DNA of 64,000 nt from Dysgonomonas sp. UBA5412. GTDB taxonomy: Bacteria > Bacteroidota > Bacteroidia > Bacteroidales > Dysgonomonadaceae. Shown here piece by piece: positions 62,646 to 64,000 of this stretch (its first letter is position 1; every line of letters begins with the position of its first letter). Both the position numbers and the translations under genes were made by a program. The notes under the pieces were generated by a model, which had not been told where the DNA came from, ran no database searches, and saw only the letters and a program-made list of their open reading frames with translations. The stretch spans positions 36,849 to 100,848 of the forward strand of contig DHNQ01000012.1 in the NCBI GenBank assembly GCA_002409595.1. Reading direction: 5' to 3'.

Positions 62646-63713
62646 TTATTGTAGGTAGAATTTGACAATTTCTTTTATTTCATCTGCATATTGATAGATA
62701 TCATCCAGTGAAGCTGTATTATGCCTTGTTTCTTTTTTATCCTTATCAAAGGTAACTATATACTTGTTTGTAGGGGAATTAAGATATAATCGCACAATTG
62801 GCTTCCTATTATTATCATCGAAGAGTATGGCAAAATAAGTCTGGGCATCTCTATGTGCTATCCTTGAGACATCAACAACCTCTCTGAGTATAGCTTTAAC
62901 TAACATAAAGCCTTCCAATTCCTCCTCAGTCGTAATTATACCATTATTACTATCTTCAGTAGTCTGTTGATCTGTTTTCTCAGATTGTTCTTCTTGTGCA
63001 ACCTCTGTTTTAAGTGCAGTCTTTAAACGATCTGAAATGGTATCACTAATCAATCCGGCAATAGATCGCTTAACCAATGAAGTGAACTGCTCTAACAACT
63101 TAGGAGTGATAACTCCATCGTAAACCTGTTTAGCAAATAACTTTACAAACTCAGGTCCTGGATTTGCAAATTCAGTATTAATAACTGCCTTTAACTGGCT
63201 TGTATATTTTAATTCACTCGCAGAGCTTAAAATATTTTCAACATCAAAGTATGCCTTATGAAATTTCTTCAGCTCCTCAATTGTTGCATTTTTAAGATCG
63301 AAAAGATTCATTTCGAGAAATGGCTTTTCATCCATTTTATTAGGAGTTTCTAAATCTGTATAGAACTTGTAGACTATACCATTTGTCAACAAACCAAATT
63401 TTGCAGGAGATACATGAAAATAACGGAGGAGTTGATTGTCGTGTAATGTGAGTTCTTGTTTCCAATGTTTACACTCTATAAGCATTATTGGTTCCCCATC
63501 TTTTAAAATAGCATAATCTATTTTCTCTCCCTTTTTAGTGCCTATATCGCATGTGAATTCAGGCATTACTTCTAATGGATTAAATACATCATAACCCATA
63601 GCTTGTAAAAAAGGCATTATTAAAGCATTTTTAGTTGCTTCTTCTGTTTGTAGGCTGTCTTTTAGTTTCTCTGCTCTATCTGAAAGCTGTTTAATTTGAT
63701 CTTTGAAGTCCAT
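62646..63713 (-). CDS. Solitary type I restriction enzyme R-subunit N-terminal (HsdR_N) protein
   Basis: A 355-residue protein with a PD-(D/E)xK nuclease-like domain at ~25-120: EEATKNALIMPFLQAMGYDVF, FTCDIGTKKGEKIDYAI, LIECKHW (the D...ECK catalytic set). The rest includes a low-complexity linker (~235-262) and a C-terminal domain (~265-355). No helicase, specificity or methylase genes are adjacent, so it is not a complete restriction system. It may be a regulator or a stand-alone nuclease, a form seen in phages and islands. Confidence 0.75.
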   Translation of the reverse strand: MDFKDQIKQLSDRAEKLKDSLQTEEATKNALIMPFLQAMGYDVFNPLEVMPEFTCDIGTKKGEKIDYAILKDGEPIMLIECKHWKQELTLHDNQLLRYFHVSPAKFGLLTNGIVYKFYTDLETPNKMDEKPFLEMNLFDLKNATIEELKKFHKAYFDVENILSSASELKYTSQLKAVINTEFANPGPEFVKLFAKQVYDGVITPKLLEQFTSLVKRSIAGLISDTISDRLKTALKTEVAQEEQSEKTDQQTTEDSNNGIITTEEELEGFMLVKAILREVVDVSRIAHRDAQTYFAILFDDNNRKPIVRLYLNSPTNKYIVTFDKDKKETRHNTASLDDIYQYADEIKEIVKFYLQ

Positions 63714-63769
63714 AGTATATTATATTTTAGGTATTAATCTTATTATATTATTTCTTTTACAGGCACAAT

Positions 63770-63964
63770 TTACACAGCCCCCGCAGTAAAGGTTTTTTCC
63801 CTATTATTTTTCAACAGTTGAATCAACTCATCCATCTGATTATCTTTTCTTTCAAGACTTTTAGCTTGCATTTTTATAACATCCCATGCTTCCTTATCTA
63901 TAAGAACGGTACTTCTTTGATGTAATTCTGTATTAGCAGCATTAACGCTTTCTTCTTTCAGCAT
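63770..63964 (-). CDS. Small hypothetical protein
   Basis: A 64-residue protein: HQRSTVLIDKEAWDVIKMQAKSLE in the middle, helical and charged. It could be the small DNA-binding or antitoxin-type partner of the HsdR-N gene that follows 56 bp downstream on the same strand, but no family is recognised. The upstream region is cut by the window end. Confidence 0.4.
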   Translation of the reverse strand: MLKEESVNAANTELHQRSTVLIDKEAWDVIKMQAKSLERKDNQMDELIQLLKNNREKTFTAGAV

Positions 63965-64000
63965 TTTACCTTCACCGTGGAGAAAACAGTTAAAAATGAC

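Overview
The window looks like a low-GC Bacteroidales chromosome, most likely Dysgonomonas or a close relative. Evidence: Bacteroidetes-type promoter boxes (TAnnTTTG), lipoproteins with acidic residues after the lipobox cysteine, a Bacteroides-type conjugative-transposon tra operon (traK-L-M-N-O-Q), a PcfJ/PcfK pair, a 58-residue histone H1-like gene and an SDR-type threonine dehydrogenase next to kbl. The genus is inference from content, not from a marker gene.

Bases 1 to about 23,100 are part of an integrative conjugative element (ICE). The left part reads rightward: the end of traK, then traL, traM, traN, traO, traQ (no traP primase), a small hydrophobic ORF, a terminator and a SAM methyltransferase. 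An IS110-family element follows. Next is a metal-responsive cassette: response regulator, sensor kinase, then a CusA/CzcA-type RND pump, its outer-membrane channel and its periplasmic adaptor. The right part (14.2-22.2 kb) reads leftward and holds ICE maintenance genes (DUF3873, PcfJ, PcfK and hypotheticals). Two insertions have damaged it. One is a transposase-less element with IS21-type multiple-repeat ends that splits a small gene. The other is a 3.48-kb 'recombinase in trio' (RIT) element that splits pcfK exactly between two codons.

From 23.2 to 50 kb the content is chromosomal: DoxX, a double TonB-C protein, DUF805, an ABC transporter with GntR regulator and micro-membrane protein, a BamE-like lipoprotein with a Pro/Thr/Ser tail, a thioesterase, a secreted Hint-fold protein lacking its catalytic residues, glmS, a beta-propeller protein, a beta-barrel protein, tdh/kbl (threonine to glycine), acpH, a LexA-like regulator, YtxH, an AI-2E-family permease, an AraC regulator, and a biotin-dependent acyl-CoA carboxylase operon. 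Three cobalamin riboswitches lie within 4 kb. They precede the acyl-CoA carboxylase operon, the class III ribonucleotide reductase operon (nrdD-nrdG) and a split ThrE-like exporter, so they form a local B12 regulon.

From 50 to 53.1 kb a tRNA-Leu(UAA) gene has served as an integration site. A KilA-N phage gene abuts a truncated membrane-protein gene. Between two 13-bp copies of the tRNA 3' end lies a 1.12-kb integrase-less mini-element with GTTGTGCAA repeats near both ends. Its only cargo is two overlapping small genes that share a 14-residue Q-x-N-[IV]-x-x-V-x-G-N-I motif, at the C-terminus of the first protein and near the N-terminus of the second. The first begins with a hydrophobic helix. 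This is the arrangement of bacterial amyloid-signalling effector/partner pairs and is my best candidate for an undescribed system.

From 53.1 to 64 kb: tRNA-Leu, tRNA-Gly, a cysteine-rich lipoprotein, queG, a membrane-polysaccharide-like cluster (GT2, YfhO, methyltransferase, HAD), a nitroreductase, DUF456, a coiled-coil small protein, a lipoprotein, a solitary HsdR-N nuclease-like protein and a small hypothetical protein.
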